This document shows positions 62,605-64,000 of a stretch of DNA of 64,000 nucleotides, one piece after another. The translations under genes and the position numbers were made by a program. Below the pieces are notes generated by a model. It searched no databases, had not been told where the DNA came from, and saw only the letters and a program-made list of their open reading frames with translations. The stretch comes from Bactericera cockerelli (Eukaryota; Arthropoda; Insecta; Hemiptera; Triozidae), in NCBI GenBank assembly GCA_024516035.1, contig CM044961.1, positions 31,357,051-31,421,050 of the forward strand. Direction: 5' to 3'. Each line of letters opens with the position of its first letter. The first letter of the stretch is position 1.

Positions 62605-63550
62605 TTAATATGCTCCCTAAAATGACACCGATTAAGAGCCGAAATAGTGCGAAAGTGCCGGTTTTCAGATTTTTCCCTATACTTTTACAATGAACCCTAG
62701 CACCATACTAAATTTCAGCTTTGTAGGTAGTAGGGAAGTGCCTCATAATTTATATGCATAATCGAGTATACTTCCTCCCTAAAATAACACAGTTTAACAG
62801 CATGATAAGTGCGAAAGTTCCGGTTTTTAGATTTTTCTCAGTACTTTTACAATAAACCCTACCAGTATACAAAATTTCAGCTTTTTAGGTAGTAGGGAAG
62901 TGCCTCATAATTTATATACATAATATAGTGCTCCCTAAAACGACACCGTTTAACAGCAGAAATAGTGCAAAAGTGCCGGTTTTCAGATTTTTCCCTGTAC
63001 TTTTACAATAAACCCTACCATCATGCAAAATTTCAGCTTTCTAGGTAGTAGGGAAGTGCCTCATAATTTAGATCCATAATCGATTATATATATCCTCCGT
63101 AAAACGACACCGTTTAACAGCATGATAAGTGCGAAAGTTCCGGTTTTCAGATTTTTCCCAGTACTTTTACAATAAACCCTACCAGTATACAAAATTTCAG
63201 CTTTTTAGGTAGTAGGGAAGTGCCTCATAGTTTATATACATAATATAGTATACTTCCTCCCTAAAACGACACCTTTTAACAGTTTTTAGAACTTTTTCAG
63301 ATTTTTCCCTATACTTTTACAATAAACCCTACCATCATGCAAAATTTCAGCTTTCTAGGTAGTCGGGAAGTGCTTCATAATTTAGATCAATAATCGATTA
63401 TATATTTTCTCCCTAAAACGACACCGTTTTACACCATGATAAGTGGAAGAATTCCGGTTTTCAGATTTTTCCCTGTACTTTTACAATAAACCCTACAATC
63501 ATGCAAAATTTCAGCTTGCTAGGTAGTCGGGAAGTGCCTCATAATTTTGA
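62605..63550 (+). repeat. Six-copy satellite-like tandem repeat, period about 155-168 bp
   Basis: Units contain 'ctccctaaaacgacaccgtt', 'taacagcatgataagtgcga', 'ccggttttcagatttttccc', 'tacttttacaataaacccta', 'caaaatttcagctttctagg' and 'gtagggaagtgcctcataat'. Unit starts are near 62609, 62774, 62933, 63089, 63257 and 63410. Units differ by 5-15%. The fifth has a deletion after 'acaccttttaacag'. The array ends against 'gatgatctgtcagtcagtca'. Confidence 0.92.
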
Positions 63551-63935
63551 TGATCTGTCAGTCAGTCAGTCAGTATCAAAATCGCAAATTTCAAAATTAC
63601 ATTCCTCTGAAAGTTATTTGCATAGAGTCTTTAAATTTACAATGTCTTTTTAATGATATTAGGACAATCTCTGTTCCAAATTTCATATCTCTATGATCAA
63701 TTGAACCGAAGATATGAGGGTGTGAAAAACCGGGTGAATCGGTTCGTGTAAAGATACACTGCCGTGCTTACTGGAACTTGGCCTGGCGCACTGCCGTGCG
63801 CTCAGATTCCAGAGAGGAGGAGATTAGCATTTTCCTGCGAAGAAAAGGCCAGAAGGAGTACTTTATGTTAATATCTAACATAAAGGAGGTAACAGTTTAA
63901 ATGTATCTGCTCCATTAGGTTCTTTGATTTTTATA
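63551..63935. other. Unique flank of the satellite, no gene seen
   Basis: Starts with four 'cagt' repeats (63557-63574), then 'tccaaatttcatatctctat', 'gaaccgaagatatgagg'. 63745-63830 is GC-richer, with 'cactgccgtgc' twice (63750 and 63789). This may be the non-repeated end of the element that carries the tandem units. Confidence 0.4.
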
Positions 63936-64000
63936 CAGGGTGTAACATAAATAATAGCTCACATAAAGGCGGTAACACTTTAAATGTTTCTGCTCCTTTA
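63936..64000 (+). mobile_element. Mariner-type element end (FB6), cut by the window edge
   Basis: 'cagggtgtaacataaataat' after TATA at 63932-63935. 'aaaggcggtaacactttaaa' and 'tgtttctgctcc' repeat, with changes, the sequence just outside it at 63881-63915 ('aaaggaggtaacagtttaaa'). The other end lies beyond the window. Confidence 0.6.

Overview
This window looks like intergenic, repeat-dominated DNA from an animal nuclear genome, most likely an insect. A sap-feeding hemipteran is my best guess from the type of retrotransposon and SINEs, but that is weak. The evidence is AT-rich composition, long GA/CT microsatellites, tRNA-derived SINEs, a non-LTR retrotransposon of the R1 group, and DNA transposon remnants of the Tc1/mariner, hAT and PIF/Harbinger types. 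I found no host protein-coding gene, no genuine tRNA or rRNA gene, and no bacterial operon structure. The only long, convincing reading frames are the two of the retrotransposon on the minus strand (16204-21068). Most other long open frames are translations of simple repeats.

Layout. 0-7 kb: fragments of several SINE and retroposon families, a 38-bp minisatellite, and a nested cruciform-forming palindrome at 4635-4757. 7.2-10.4 kb: a purine-rich tract with a 156-bp and a 31-bp tandem repeat. 10.4-14.9 kb: pyrimidine-rich DNA and SINEs, including one SINE split by a later retroposon. 15.1-16.0 kb: a fold-back element holding a broken mariner-like transposase. 16.0-21.4 kb: an R1-like LINE with both ORFs open. 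21.4-27.5 kb: a small TA-flanked element inserted in a 46-bp tandem repeat, long (CT)n, and a second fold-back (25696-26561). 27.5-29.6 kb: a structurally complete hAT element with an exact 8-bp target duplication and a zinc-finger remnant. 30-36 kb: polypyrimidine and polypurine blocks and SINEs. 36.6-37.5 kb: a third fold-back. 38.3-39.1 kb: a Harbinger-like element carrying a MADF-like fragment, nested in another element. 40-45 kb: the only repeat-poor stretch. 47.7-49.7 kb: a fold-back interrupted by a SINE with a perfect 23-bp target duplication. 50.6-51.7 kb: a 17-copy minisatellite. 53.5-61.7 kb: an inverted duplication with ~2-kb arms, enclosing a second copy of the 47.7-kb fold-back family that is truncated at a CT microsatellite. 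62.0-63.6 kb: a palindrome and a six-copy ~160-bp satellite.

How the parts relate. The SINEs depend on LINE machinery in general; whether the resident R1-like LINE serves them cannot be told here. The fold-backs share the end 5'-CAGGG with TA target sites, pointing to mariner-type transposases acting on inverted-duplicated, non-coding substrates. Nested insertions, target duplications and internal empty sites give a relative chronology. SINE and retroposon boundaries are read by eye from repeated copies and are approximate to about 10-20 bases.
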